DNA of 64,000 nt from Bacillus sp. DNRA2 (GTDB taxonomy: Bacteria > Bacillota > Bacilli > Bacillales > Cytobacillaceae). The stretch is from contig NZ_JABAIT010000012.1 of NCBI RefSeq assembly GCF_012843265.1, forward strand, positions 62,001 to 126,000. The letters run 5' to 3'. The notes beneath the pieces are model-generated. The model searched no databases and was not told the DNA's origin. It saw nothing but the letters and a program-made list of their open reading frames with translations. This document shows, piece by piece, positions 7,635-16,117 of the stretch. The position numbers were made by a program, and so were the translations under genes. Position 1 is the stretch's first letter. Each line of letters begins with the position of its first letter.

Positions 7635-8834
7635 TTACGAGGGTGCGGTTATTTCTGTTTCTACCTTCAATAACGATTCAGCCAGCTGTTCAAGAACCAT
7701 ATCATCTTGAGGAGGGTTAAACGCAGCACACTGAGCATCTCGAAATAGACGCTCAAGAATGTTCCCTTTCGAAAGACTTTTGCCTCCAACTATTTTCATG
7801 GCTTTTGCAATGATTTCAACCGTGTTGTTGCAAATAACATATTTGGCAATTTTGACTTCATTACCAAGCTGAGCTTTAAGTTCTGGATTATTTTCAATTC
7901 GGCTAGCGATCGAGTACAGAAAATTACGTGAGGTTTGATAAAGGACCTCAATTTCAGCTATTTTTTGTTTAACATGTGCCGCTGCTGAAATATAGTCTCC
8001 AAGACTATGGGAGTAGGTTGATTTCGCAAAATGAAGCACATAATCTCTCGCCGCGCCAGCGATCCCTATATATACCGCCGGAACCTCTAAGGAATACACT
8101 CTACCGTCTGCGATAAATCGGTTTGGCTTGTTCGGTTCATGCCTTGCCAATAAATCATCCTCTGGAACAAAAACTTGATCTAAGACAATATCATGGCTGC
8201 CAGTAGCCCGCATACCAAGCGTATTCCAAGTCTCTACCATCTTGACCCTCTCATTTTTTGTTATCAGGAATTCGGCATTGACATTTTCATCTTCTAAATA
8301 CGCCATAATGGTAAAATGATTCAAAATTGGCGCAAGTGAAGCGTACGCCTTTCGTCCACTGATAATATATCCACCAGCTGTTTTTCGTGCAATGGTTCCT
8401 GGACGACCACCTCGTGCAATATTACCGGCATTTCGTTCCGTATTGATAACATTAATAGGCTCTCCATTTTCAACAGCTGCTCGGGATAGCTTTTCTAGGA
8501 TATGCTCAGGCCACCCTCTAGTCTCACGAACATTCATAAAAGTTAATAGGGTCCAGCCTGCTGAAAAGGCTATTGAGCTATCACCCCTAGCCAATCGTTC
8601 TTGTACCAATAGCATTTCATATAAAGATATCTCATCTCCACCATATTCTTTCGGAACAGTCAGTTTAAAATAACCTTCTTCTTTTAGGAACTCAAACTGC
8701 TCAAACGGAAAATTACCTGTTTCATCATAGTAAACAGCTGTCTTTGCAATTTCATTCGCTAATCGCTCTGCATATGCTACAAGCTCTGCTTCCCGTTGAT
8801 TTCGAATAAATAAATCTTGGCGCACAAATGACAT
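7635..8834 (-). CDS. Acyl-CoA dehydrogenase-fold flavoenzyme, SfnB/DszC-like
   Basis: The 399-residue protein has the acyl-CoA dehydrogenase layout: N-terminal helical domain, central beta barrel with GLRATGSHDIVL-type segment (LGMRATGSHDIVLD) and C-terminal four-helix domain ending in IVGGKSLSKGNILERLFRD. In this branch the members near sulfur genes act as flavin-dependent monooxygenases or desulfurisation enzymes rather than in fatty-acid oxidation. It sits 17 bases after the FMN monooxygenase gene in a five-gene operon with a MetNIQ-type importer, which supports a role in releasing sulfur from an imported organic compound. The start follows GGGAGGAACACCA. Confidence 0.82.
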   Translation of the reverse strand: MSFVRQDLFIRNQREAELVAYAERLANEIAKTAVYYDETGNFPFEQFEFLKEEGYFKLTVPKEYGGDEISLYEMLLVQERLARGDSSIAFSAGWTLLTFMNVRETRGWPEHILEKLSRAAVENGEPINVINTERNAGNIARGGRPGTIARKTAGGYIISGRKAYASLAPILNHFTIMAYLEDENVNAEFLITKNERVKMVETWNTLGMRATGSHDIVLDQVFVPEDDLLARHEPNKPNRFIADGRVYSLEVPAVYIGIAGAARDYVLHFAKSTYSHSLGDYISAAAHVKQKIAEIEVLYQTSRNFLYSIASRIENNPELKAQLGNEVKIAKYVICNNTVEIIAKAMKIVGGKSLSKGNILERLFRDAQCAAFNPPQDDMVLEQLAESLLKVETEITAPS

Positions 8835-8851
8835 TGGTGTTCCTCCCTTCT

Positions 8852-10204
8852 TTATTTTTGCTTCGAAACTACTTTTGCGTGTGAATAGATATTTTCAGGT
8901 TTCTTTAAGCTGAGATAATCACGAAGCGTTTCGCCTTCATAATCAAGCCGGAATAATCCACGTTCTTGTAAAATTGGGACAACTAATTCAACAAAATTCT
9001 CTAAATCATTCGGATAAAGGGGAAACTGAAGCATAAATCCATCGGCAGCTTTTTCTGTAAACCATCTTTCGATTTCATCCGCAACTTGCGTTGGTGTTCC
9101 AACAAATGCGTCCCGTCGTCCTGGCCCAAAGAAGCGATTATATAGATCTCCCACTTTAAGATCCTCTGAATCAATGATTTTTTTCATTTCATAAAAATGA
9201 CTTTGGATTGAGTTAACGACTGGAAACTCCACTCCTTTTGCTGGGGTATCTAAATCATATTTTGAAAAATCAACGTTCCCCATATATCCTGAAACAAATT
9301 TAAGACTTTCGTAGGGGTCGATTAACTTCTGTAATTCTTGATATTTTTGCAAGACAATTTCTTCGGTTTCTCCAACGATTGGTGAAATACCATGGAGAAT
9401 GTGTAATTCAGCTTCGCTTCGGCCAAAATCACTAAGTTGTGATTTAAGCTTTTTGTAAAATTGTTTTGCCTCCGCAATATTGTCCCAATGAACAAAGACA
9501 ACTTCAGCAACTCGAGCAGCAAGTCGCTGCCCGGGTTCCGATGCTCCTGCTTGAACAATCACCGGCTGGCCTTGCTTAGAGCGGGCAATGTTCAAAGGAC
9601 CTTTTACCGAAAAATATTTCCCTTTATAATTAAGTTCATGGACTTTATTTTTATCATAAAATTCACCAGTTTGCTTGTTGTATAAAAAAGCATCATCTTC
9701 CCACGAATCCCATAGACCTTTCACTACGTCCACAAATTCCTCGGCTCGTTTATAGCGCTCATCATGGTCCCAATGTGTATCGCGACTAAAATTCAAGGCT
9801 GTCTCTCCTGTTGCATCAGAGGTTGTCACTAGATTCCAAGCAGCGCGACCATTACTGATATGATCAACAGATGCAAATTGACGTGCGAGATGATAAGGCT
9901 CACTATATGTCGTTGAGGCAGTAGCGCCTATCCCAATTTTTTCAGTCGCCGCAGCGATAGCTGTGATTAAAACAGTTGGGTCAAAACGATTTAGTATTTG
10001 CGGATGTGATTCATGATTAATTGCCAGGGTATCTGCAATGAATGCTAAGTCAAATTTTCCTTTTTCAGCAATTTGGGCTAGCTTTTGAAATTGCTTTACA
10101 TCAATGCTTGCATTTGGTTGTGCATCAGGATGACGCCATGAGGCAATGTGCATTCCTGTTCCGATTAAGTATGCCGCAAGTTTAATTTGTCTTTGTTTGC
10201 TCAT
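8852..10204 (-). CDS. FMN-dependent monooxygenase of the NtaA/SnaA/DszA (LLM) family
   Basis: This 450-residue luciferase-like monooxygenase begins with the group's typical LAAYLIGTGMHIASWRHPDA segment and contains the internal SVKGPLNIARSKQGQPVIVQAG block and the C-terminal FVGTPTQVADEIERWF segment. The group uses reduced FMN and oxygen to oxidise or cleave substrates such as dibenzothiophene sulfone, dimethylsulfide, or N-acetyl-S-alkylcysteines. The neighbouring importer and dehydrogenase-fold gene suggest a sulfur-containing substrate. The start lies after GGGGGAAAAGGAA. No separate flavin reductase gene is seen in the operon. Confidence 0.87.
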   Translation of the reverse strand: MSKQRQIKLAAYLIGTGMHIASWRHPDAQPNASIDVKQFQKLAQIAEKGKFDLAFIADTLAINHESHPQILNRFDPTVLITAIAAATEKIGIGATASTTYSEPYHLARQFASVDHISNGRAAWNLVTTSDATGETALNFSRDTHWDHDERYKRAEEFVDVVKGLWDSWEDDAFLYNKQTGEFYDKNKVHELNYKGKYFSVKGPLNIARSKQGQPVIVQAGASEPGQRLAARVAEVVFVHWDNIAEAKQFYKKLKSQLSDFGRSEAELHILHGISPIVGETEEIVLQKYQELQKLIDPYESLKFVSGYMGNVDFSKYDLDTPAKGVEFPVVNSIQSHFYEMKKIIDSEDLKVGDLYNRFFGPGRRDAFVGTPTQVADEIERWFTEKAADGFMLQFPLYPNDLENFVELVVPILQERGLFRLDYEGETLRDYLSLKKPENIYSHAKVVSKQK

Positions 10205-10279
10205 TTCCTTTTCCCCCAGAATTGAAAATATCGCTTAACTTTTTCTACCCTTTTAGGCAGATTTTTTATAAAAATTTGG

Positions 10280-10933
10280 CTAGTTTACCCGTCTGAATTT
10301 TCGCTCGAGCAGGTTGCCGATGGTTTGGACTCCTTGGACGATTAACACGAGGATTACTACTGTTACTAAAATCGTAATCGTGCTAAATCGCTGATATCCA
10401 TAAGAAATTGCTACATCACCAAGCCCGCCACCACCGATAGCCCCGGCCATTGCCGTAGCACCGACTAAACCGATCGTCGCAGTTGTAATACTAAGAACTA
10501 ACGAGGCAAAGGCTTCGGGGATTAAAAATTTAGTCATAATCTGAAGCGGAGTCGCCCCCATCGCCTTAGCTGCCTCGATGATGCCTTCGTCAACCTCTAG
10601 CAAAGAGTTTTCCACTAGTCTAGAAATATAAGGTCCTATATAAAGCACAAGTGGAACGATTGCTGCCGTGGTTCCGATTGATGTACCAACGATCAGCCTC
10701 GTAAACGGAATAATCGCCACTAGTAAAATAATAAATGGAATTGACCGAAAAACATTGACAATTGGATTTACAAACGAAAAGATCCATTTATTCTCCAGCA
10801 CATGTCCCTTCCGTGTTACAACAAGCAAAATGCCTAAGAATAAACCGAGAAGACCTCCGAAGAACAGCGAAATACTAACCATGTATAGCGTTTCCCACAA
10901 GGCATTCAAGATGAGGTCTGCGCTCACTTCCAT
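10280..10933 (-). CDS. MetI-type ABC transporter permease
   Basis: The 217-residue protein has five predicted membrane helices and the binding-protein-dependent permease EAA loop (EAAKAMGATPLQIMTKFLIPEA, near residues 121-142). It matches MetI of methionine-type importers. Its start, after GGAGGTGACAAAGG, lies inside the end of the ATPase gene, so the two genes overlap by 59 bases and are translationally linked. With the ATPase and lipoprotein it forms a complete D-methionine/methionine-type importer; the transported compound may be another sulfur source. Confidence 0.9.
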   Translation of the reverse strand: MEVSADLILNALWETLYMVSISLFFGGLLGLFLGILLVVTRKGHVLENKWIFSFVNPIVNVFRSIPFIILLVAIIPFTRLIVGTSIGTTAAIVPLVLYIGPYISRLVENSLLEVDEGIIEAAKAMGATPLQIMTKFLIPEAFASLVLSITTATIGLVGATAMAGAIGGGGLGDVAISYGYQRFSTITILVTVVILVLIVQGVQTIGNLLERKFRRVN

Positions 10934-11954
10934 CCTTTGTCACCTCCGTCACAATCACATTTTGAGTTTCAATGAAATAAAGTGCTCTCTCCATTTCTGC
11001 CTCATCACCAGTTAGCTCGATAATTAAATGACCAAACGGTATCCCTTGAAGTTCGGAAATATTCCCAAATAATACATTAAGGTCAACGTTGAACAGTTTT
11101 GCTATTTTTGAAACAATTGATTGACCAGAATTTGAACCGAGAAAATCAAATTTAACGATTCTACTTTTACTACCACATGCCTTTAATAGTTCAAATACGC
11201 TTTCTGGAATTACTTCATCGATTACTGATTGAACAAAATTTCGCGCTGTGTTTGTTTGCGGATTGGCAAATACATCAAAGACACTACCGGTTTCTACCAC
11301 ACCCCCTGCATCCATAACGGCTACACGATTGCAGATTTCTTTCACAACTTCCATCTCGTGTGTAATCATGAGAATCGTAATGTTGTATTCTTCATTAATC
11401 CGCTTTAAGAGATTTAGTATAGATTTTGTTGTTTGTGGGTCTAATGCAGAAGTTGCTTCATCGCATAATAGTATGGAAGGATTAGTTGCAAGTGCTCTTG
11501 CAATCCCCACCCGTTGCTTTTGTCCACCTGACAGTTGATGTGGATAATCATTTGCTTTATCCCTTAACCCGACAAATTCGAGTAGTTTATAGACTCGATC
11601 TTCTATTTTCCATTTCATTTTTCTACTTAAGACCAGTGGCATTGCTACATTTTCAAAAACAGTTTTCGAGTTTAATAAATTAAAATGCTGAAATATCATC
11701 CCAATTTTTTTCTTGGCATCTCGCAATTTCTTCTCTGTCAAATCTTCTAAGTTCTTCCCTTCGATGATTACCTCACCTGATGTTGGGCTTTCTAAACGAT
11801 TCACTGTCCTGATGAGAGTGCTTTTTCCAGCACCACTAATCCCAATCACGCCGAAAATATCACCTTTGTTAATCTTTAGATTGATATCTGATAACGCTTC
11901 AATTTTCTTCTCTCCTGTATCAAACACCTTTGAAACATGACGGAATTCAATCAA
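10875..11954 (-). CDS. MetN-type ABC transporter ATPase with NIL domain
   Basis: The 359-residue protein has Walker A GISGAGKST (near 38), signature LSGGQKQR (near 141), Walker B ILLCDEATSALDP (near 163) and a C-terminal NIL domain (from about residue 265), the substrate-sensing domain through which methionine inhibits MetN transporters. It starts at TTG 11954, eight bases after AAGGAGG. It lies 26 bases after the lipoprotein gene. The NIL domain implies that internal methionine or a related ligand could feed back on transport. Confidence 0.92.
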   Translation of the reverse strand: MIEFRHVSKVFDTGEKKIEALSDINLKINKGDIFGVIGISGAGKSTLIRTVNRLESPTSGEVIIEGKNLEDLTEKKLRDAKKKIGMIFQHFNLLNSKTVFENVAMPLVLSRKMKWKIEDRVYKLLEFVGLRDKANDYPHQLSGGQKQRVGIARALATNPSILLCDEATSALDPQTTKSILNLLKRINEEYNITILMITHEMEVVKEICNRVAVMDAGGVVETGSVFDVFANPQTNTARNFVQSVIDEVIPESVFELLKACGSKSRIVKFDFLGSNSGQSIVSKIAKLFNVDLNVLFGNISELQGIPFGHLIIELTGDEAEMERALYFIETQNVIVTEVTKDGSERRPHLECLVGNAIHG

Positions 11955-11980
11955 AGCTGCCCCTCCTTATTTTCCCGTTT

Positions 11981-12814
11981 TTAAAATGCAGGTACGACCG
12001 CACCTTCATATTTTTCATCAATGAACTTTTTCACTTTTTCAGATGTCAACGCCTTAGCCAGCTTTTGAATCGCTTCATCATCTTTGTTATCAGGACGTGC
12101 GACGAGGATATTTACATATGGTGAGTTGCTGCCTTCGATAATCAATGCATCTTTTAATGGTTTGAAGCCACCCTCTAATGCATAATTTGTATTAATCGCA
12201 GAAGCCTCAACATCGTCTAAAGAACGAACTAATACAGGACCATCAACTGGGATAAATTCAATTTTTTTCTTATTTTCGGTAATGTCCGCTAATGTGAAAT
12301 TGCCTTTCTTAGCAGAATCAAGCTTAATTAAACCGTTGTCCGCAAATAATAATAAGCCACGTGAAAAGTTAACAGGATCTTTTGGAAGTGCTACTTTAGT
12401 ACCCGTTGATAATTTCTCAATCGAATTGATTTTTTTTGAATAGACTCCAAAAGGTTCAATATGAACACCCACTACTTTTACTAAATTTAAGCCACTGTCC
12501 TTATTCACCTGCTCCAAATATGGAGTATGTTGGAAGAAGTTAGCGTCCAATTCTTTATCTGCCGTTTGTTGGTTTGTCTGAATGCCATCTTGGGTAATCA
12601 CAATATCTAGTTTTACACCTTCTTTTTCAAGATCCGGGGCGATATGTTCTAAAATTTCTGCATGTGGTGTTGAGGACGCACTTATTTTTAAGGTAACCTG
12701 CTTATCGTCATTTGGTGTTGTGGAAGCTTTTTCATCCTTACCGCAAGCCCCCAGCATGAATGTCATTAGAAAAAGCACGGCAATTGAAATCCATTTTAAT
12801 TTTTTCATGTTCAA
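11981..12814 (-). CDS. MetQ-type lipoprotein, ABC substrate-binding protein (NLPA family)
   Basis: The 277-residue protein has a lipoprotein signal peptide ending in MLGACG and the NLPA-family features KISASSTPHAEIL and DANFFQHTPYLEQ. It should be anchored outside the membrane and deliver substrate to the MetIN pair. As first gene of the operon it is followed by ATPase, permease, FMN monooxygenase and acyl-CoA dehydrogenase-like genes. The upstream region has a plausible promoter on the minus strand (TTGCCA, 17 bases, TCTTAT) and a small palindrome at 12878-12892. Confidence 0.9.
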   Translation of the reverse strand: MNMKKLKWISIAVLFLMTFMLGACGKDEKASTTPNDDKQVTLKISASSTPHAEILEHIAPDLEKEGVKLDIVITQDGIQTNQQTADKELDANFFQHTPYLEQVNKDSGLNLVKVVGVHIEPFGVYSKKINSIEKLSTGTKVALPKDPVNFSRGLLLFADNGLIKLDSAKKGNFTLADITENKKKIEFIPVDGPVLVRSLDDVEASAINTNYALEGGFKPLKDALIIEGSNSPYVNILVARPDNKDDEAIQKLAKALTSEKVKKFIDEKYEGAVVPAF

Positions 12815-12877
12815 ATCCCCTATCTTTATAATTTATCTATCAAATAAGAATACTTGGTTTAACATTTGGCAAAAAAG

Positions 12878-12892
12878 ATTTATTGAATAAAT
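12878..12892. promoter_or_regulatory. Small palindrome upstream of the metQ-type operon
   Basis: ATTTATT and AATAAAT flank one base. The site lies upstream of a possible TTGCCA/TCTTAT promoter and just after the stop of the GNAT gene. It could be an operator, but AT-rich palindromes arise by chance, so this is weak. Confidence 0.25.
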
Positions 12893-12894
12893 GC

Positions 12895-13416
12895 CTATAA
12901 ATCTAACCTTAGACACTTCACATATATGTCATGTTTATTAAAATCCTTTGATTGGTCTCGGATGAAGCCAAACCATTTATACAATGAAATTGCCTTGGAC
13001 ATTTTATCGCTTGAGTGTAGGTATATACTCACTGCCCCCTGGTCTTTGGCATACTCAATACTTGCTTTCAATAACTTTTGAGCAACGCCGAAACCCCTAG
13101 CCTTTGGATGAACCCCTAATAATCTAATGATGGGTGCAGAGATTCCTAGTTCAGGCATACCATAGGCTTTTTCTGAATTGCGAAAAAGCTGTAATGTCCC
13201 CAAAATATGATGGTGATTTTTCGCAACGAAAATCTTATCTACATCTCGACTATTAACAGACGCTATCATATCTGCTAAATACTCTTCCCATATTTGTGGG
13301 CTAGAATATTCTGGTTCATACTGCCGATAACTTTCAATTAATAATTGTCGTACAGCCTCTTTATCATTATCATCAAGCTCCGATATCGTGATTTGTTCTG
13401 GTGAAATTTTGTTCAT
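12895..13416 (-). CDS. GNAT family N-acetyltransferase
   Basis: The 173-residue protein has the GNAT acetyl-CoA loop region LGVHPKARGFGVAQKLLKASIEYA and the C-terminal SLYKWFGFIRD motif. The acceptor substrate cannot be told from the sequence. The start follows GGGGGGATAGG. It lies 81 bases upstream of the metQ-type operon, in the same direction, so a shared transcript is possible; acetylation of a sulfur amino-acid analogue would fit the context but is only an inference. Confidence 0.8.
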   Translation of the reverse strand: MNKISPEQITISELDDNDKEAVRQLLIESYRQYEPEYSSPQIWEEYLADMIASVNSRDVDKIFVAKNHHHILGTLQLFRNSEKAYGMPELGISAPIIRLLGVHPKARGFGVAQKLLKASIEYAKDQGAVSIYLHSSDKMSKAISLYKWFGFIRDQSKDFNKHDIYVKCLRLDL

Positions 13417-13488
13417 CCTATCCCCCCTAAATTATCACTCATTTCCGTTCCTCCAGTTTCAGCGAATTTTTTATATATTGTTATAATC

Positions 13489-13527
13489 AAAAAGCTCCTG
13501 CATGCAATGTACATACAGGAGCTTTTG
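13489..13527 (-). terminator. Terminator after the rrf2-yezD operon
   Basis: AAAAGCTCCTG and CAGGAGCTTTT flank a 15-base loop, with TTTTTG following on the minus strand. It separates the regulator operon from the GNAT gene. Confidence 0.88.
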
Positions 13528-13591
13528 GATGACCAATCAGCTAGATAAGAATGATTAATAATAATTAATAATCTCAAAGATAATTGCGAAT

Positions 13592-13786
13592 TTAGTTATT
13601 TGGTACTTCATTTATTTGTTGATTACTTTTTTTGACACTGAAGCGGTATTTTTCACCCTTTTCAATTTGGGTAACCTGTGAATCGTGAACTGTAATCTGG
13701 ATCGTTCCGAACTCAATATTTTCTAAAAAACTCACAATTTTATCAATGACCTCTTGATCAATTTTTTTATTTTTTGAAGACAACAA
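13592..13786 (-). CDS. yezD: YezD family small protein (DUF2292), copy 2
   Basis: The 64-residue protein has the same core as the first copy, GTIQITVHDSQVTQIEKG and KYRF, with an added Asn/Gln-rich tail. It starts at TTG 13786, seven bases after AAAGGAG, and overlaps the end of the rrf2 gene by 20 bases, so the two are cotranscribed and translationally coupled. Its presence beside the regulator, and of its twin beside metY, suggests that YezD is a partner or read-out of the sulfur response. The family function is unknown. Confidence 0.85.
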   Translation of the reverse strand: MLSSKNKKIDQEVIDKIVSFLENIEFGTIQITVHDSQVTQIEKGEKYRFSVKKSNQQINEVPNN

Positions 13787-14216
13787 AATCCTCTCCTTTC
13801 AGTAAGCTAACCCGATTTTCAAGTAAATCTTCAAGAGTAGTCCGTTCTAGTACAAAGGCGATCGTATCTCTAACTAGTGACCAAAGCGGTTTTAATAAGC
13901 AGCCTTGCTCAAGCTCACACGGTTCATATTTCGTGATCGAAGCACACCCCATTGGTGATAATGGGCCTTCAAGCTGGCGAACAACCTCGCCTATGTTAAT
14001 TTCACTTGGTTTTTGTTGAAGAAGATATCCCCCACTTACCCCTCTCTTACTGGTAACGTAATTTAATTTTTTTAATTGGAGAAGGATTTTTTCAAGGTAA
14101 TTGACCGTCACCAGAGTTTTCTTGGCGATTTCTTCAATCGTCATCAAATTTCCCTGATGCTGTCCTAAGACGATAAGTGCTCTAAGTGCATATTCACCTC
14201 TACTGGATATCTTCAT
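13767..14216 (-). CDS. Rrf2-family transcriptional regulator with a three-Cys cluster
   Basis: The 149-residue protein has the Rrf2 winged helix-turn-helix (MKISSRGEYALRALIVLGQ, then IAKKTLVTVNYLEKILLQL) and the GVSGGYLL wing. Cysteines 91, 100 and 106 lie in the loop where IscR and NsrR bind an iron-sulfur cluster; the spacing is close to that of Bacillus NsrR. CymR, the Bacillus cysteine repressor of this family, lacks this cluster. An operator-like palindrome lies 16 bases upstream of its start and a near copy precedes yezD-metY. I infer an autoregulated sulfur or Fe-S-status regulator rather than a CymR equivalent. Confidence 0.85.
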   Translation of the reverse strand: MKISSRGEYALRALIVLGQHQGNLMTIEEIAKKTLVTVNYLEKILLQLKKLNYVTSKRGVSGGYLLQQKPSEINIGEVVRQLEGPLSPMGCASITKYEPCELEQGCLLKPLWSLVRDTIAFVLERTTLEDLLENRVSLLKGEDFVVFKK

Positions 14217-14231
14217 ACATGTTACCCCTCT

Positions 14232-14260
14232 CTAAAGTTGACTAATTCAGTCGACTTTTA
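14232..14260. promoter_or_regulatory. Predicted Rrf2 operator upstream of the rrf2-yezD operon
   Basis: On the minus strand the arms TAAAAGTCGACT and AGTCAACTTTAG surround GAATT. The site lies 16 bases before the start codon and differs at two positions of 29 from the site before yezD-metY. Placement in the leader of the regulator itself fits autoregulation. Confidence 0.8.
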
Positions 14261-14429
14261 GCCGTAAGCATTTTAGTTTACAGTTTTCTATATAAAAAAT
14301 ATATGTTGAACTCCTTCAGTTGTCCGATCAGCCTTCCATTTTTAGCAAATAAGTTTTTTGATTAATTCAAATTTTAATACCAATAATTCCTACCTGTCAA
14401 CTATATTTTATGTGTATTGCAAAAAATAA

Positions 14430-14471
14430 AAAAAACGGTATCAGATATAAAAGGTATCCAATATCGTTTTC
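14430..14471 (-). terminator. Hairpin with T-run between rrf2 and the first GGDEF gene
   Basis: On the minus strand AAAACGATATTGGATACC pairs imperfectly with a segment ending GGTATC/GATACCGTTTT and is followed by eight T residues. It lies upstream of both divergent genes, so it ends no known gene. It may stop antisense transcripts from the GGDEF gene. The rest of 14261-14546 holds only presumed promoters. Confidence 0.5.
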
Positions 14472-14546
14472 TTAAATCGGTTGTTATTTTATAATAGAGT
14501 TATTAATGATCTTACAGAAGTTTTTAAAATGACCGGAGTGATTCAA

Positions 14547-16076
14547 ATGCCAATTATTGAATTTCTCATAGGAATTTTTTTTATCATTTTATTTTTGTAT
14601 TCACTTTATAAATATAAAAACAGAATGGCCGACTTGTTTGCATTATCTTGTCTATTAATTGCGATATTCACGATTGGATATGGTTTTGAATTACAAGCAG
14701 AAACTTATCAAGAGGTTGAGTTTGCAATCATCGTAGAGTTATCAGGTCTCGCATTTATCCCAGCTCTGTCAATCCTCATTGCATTTGAGTTTTACCCTAA
14801 ACCACTTTCAATACTCAAAAAACTGATCATTTTCACCATTCCTGTCATCACCTTTTTCATTGTGTTAACAAATCAATATCATCATTTGTATTTTTCTGAC
14901 CTTGTCATCCATCATTACAAAGGCAATACTACTACGACGCTTGTGCGTGGTCCTTGGTTCTACATATTCATTCCCTTTACCTTTTTAGCTATTTTGCTAA
15001 GTCATTTGCTTTTTTTAAAAAAATGGATAGAAGTCTCTTTTCATATTAAATCACAAGCATTTTGGATGTACCTCGGCTCCTCAAGTCCGGGGATTGCCTA
15101 TGTACTATACTTATTTGACATCGTTGCAATCCCCTACGATATTACCACCTTTGGCTTTGCCATATTTGCCCTTTGCTTTTTTATTGCTATCTTTCAATAT
15201 GAATTTTTAAATCTTGAACAAATTGCCCGTGAACGTGTTTTTGATAATATTAGAGAAGGTTTTATCGTTATTGATCAGCGAAACAGAATCATTGATTTTA
15301 ATAAAGCAGGGACTTTAGTATTCCCTTGGTTAAGCAATAAAAGTTTTGGTAAAAGTATTGAAATGTACCCAGAAGGTCCTTTGCTTACTAATCAAAATTC
15401 GCAACAATTTACAATTGAGTTAACCAGAAATAATCAAAAAATGTATCTCGGTTTTACTGTTACGCTCATGTACAAAAAGAATCAACCAGATGGAAAAATC
15501 TTCATTTTTCAGAATATAACCGAGCAAACAATTATATTAGAAAAACTTGAGGAAATGGCGTCTTTCGATGGATTGAGTAATGTGTTTAATCGTAAAAAAC
15601 TGATCGAAGAAGCAGAAAAAGAATTATATCGCACCTACCGCTCTGGAAACCCACTCTCATTTTTAATGTTGGATATTGATTTTTTCAAGTATATTAATGA
15701 TCAGTTCGGCCATCTAGCCGGAGATCAGGTTATCAAAGAAATAATCCAGAAATGTAAGGAGCGTCTTCGTCAATCTGATATAATCGGTCGATTCGGTGGT
15801 GAGGAATTCCTCATTCTCCTTCCGAATACCAATCTTCAGAACGCCCTTAAGATTGCGGAGGATTTGCGGGTTATGATTGAAAAATTGCCCATTACATTTG
15901 AAGAGCAAACTATTTTCGCAAAAATCAGTATTGGTGTTGCTTCGACCTCCAGTTTTAGTGAGCCAATGGCATTAAATGAATTAATAAATGAATCTGACAA
16001 AGCCTTGTATTTGGCGAAAAACACTGGACGAAACAAGGTTTGTTCGCTAAATAGTCAGATGGAAACGATTAACTAA
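14547..16076 (+). CDS. Membrane diguanylate cyclase: 7TM, PAS-like and GGDEF domains, copy 1
   Basis: The 509-residue protein has seven or so N-terminal membrane helices of the histidine-kinase-type 7TM sensor, a PAS-like domain (VFDNIREGFIVIDQRNRIIDF), and a GGDEF domain with the active-site GGEEF. An RQSD motif five residues before it is a product-inhibition I-site. It should make cyclic di-GMP at the membrane in response to an unknown signal. I start at ATG 14547 after GGAGTG; earlier in-frame starts lack a ribosome site. A close paralog lies at 23205-24740. No EAL, HD-GYP or PilZ gene is in the window. Confidence 0.9.
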   Translation: MPIIEFLIGIFFIILFLYSLYKYKNRMADLFALSCLLIAIFTIGYGFELQAETYQEVEFAIIVELSGLAFIPALSILIAFEFYPKPLSILKKLIIFTIPVITFFIVLTNQYHHLYFSDLVIHHYKGNTTTTLVRGPWFYIFIPFTFLAILLSHLLFLKKWIEVSFHIKSQAFWMYLGSSSPGIAYVLYLFDIVAIPYDITTFGFAIFALCFFIAIFQYEFLNLEQIARERVFDNIREGFIVIDQRNRIIDFNKAGTLVFPWLSNKSFGKSIEMYPEGPLLTNQNSQQFTIELTRNNQKMYLGFTVTLMYKKNQPDGKIFIFQNITEQTIILEKLEEMASFDGLSNVFNRKKLIEEAEKELYRTYRSGNPLSFLMLDIDFFKYINDQFGHLAGDQVIKEIIQKCKERLRQSDIIGRFGGEEFLILLPNTNLQNALKIAEDLRVMIEKLPITFEEQTIFAKISIGVASTSSFSEPMALNELINESDKALYLAKNTGRNKVCSLNSQMETIN

Positions 16077-16114
16077 AAAAATCAGTCCTTAATATTATCG
16101 GGACTGATTTTTTT
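16075..16114. terminator. Bidirectional terminator after GGDEF copy 1
   Basis: AAAAAATCAGTCC and GGGACTGATTTTTTT form a strong stem with T-runs on both strands, placed between this gene and the convergent DUF3889 gene. Confidence 0.9.
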
Positions 16115-16117
16115 ATG

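Noticed and set aside
14430-14471. Cyclic di-GMP riboswitch near the GGDEF gene
   Set aside because: The hairpin points the wrong way and has no GEMM consensus.
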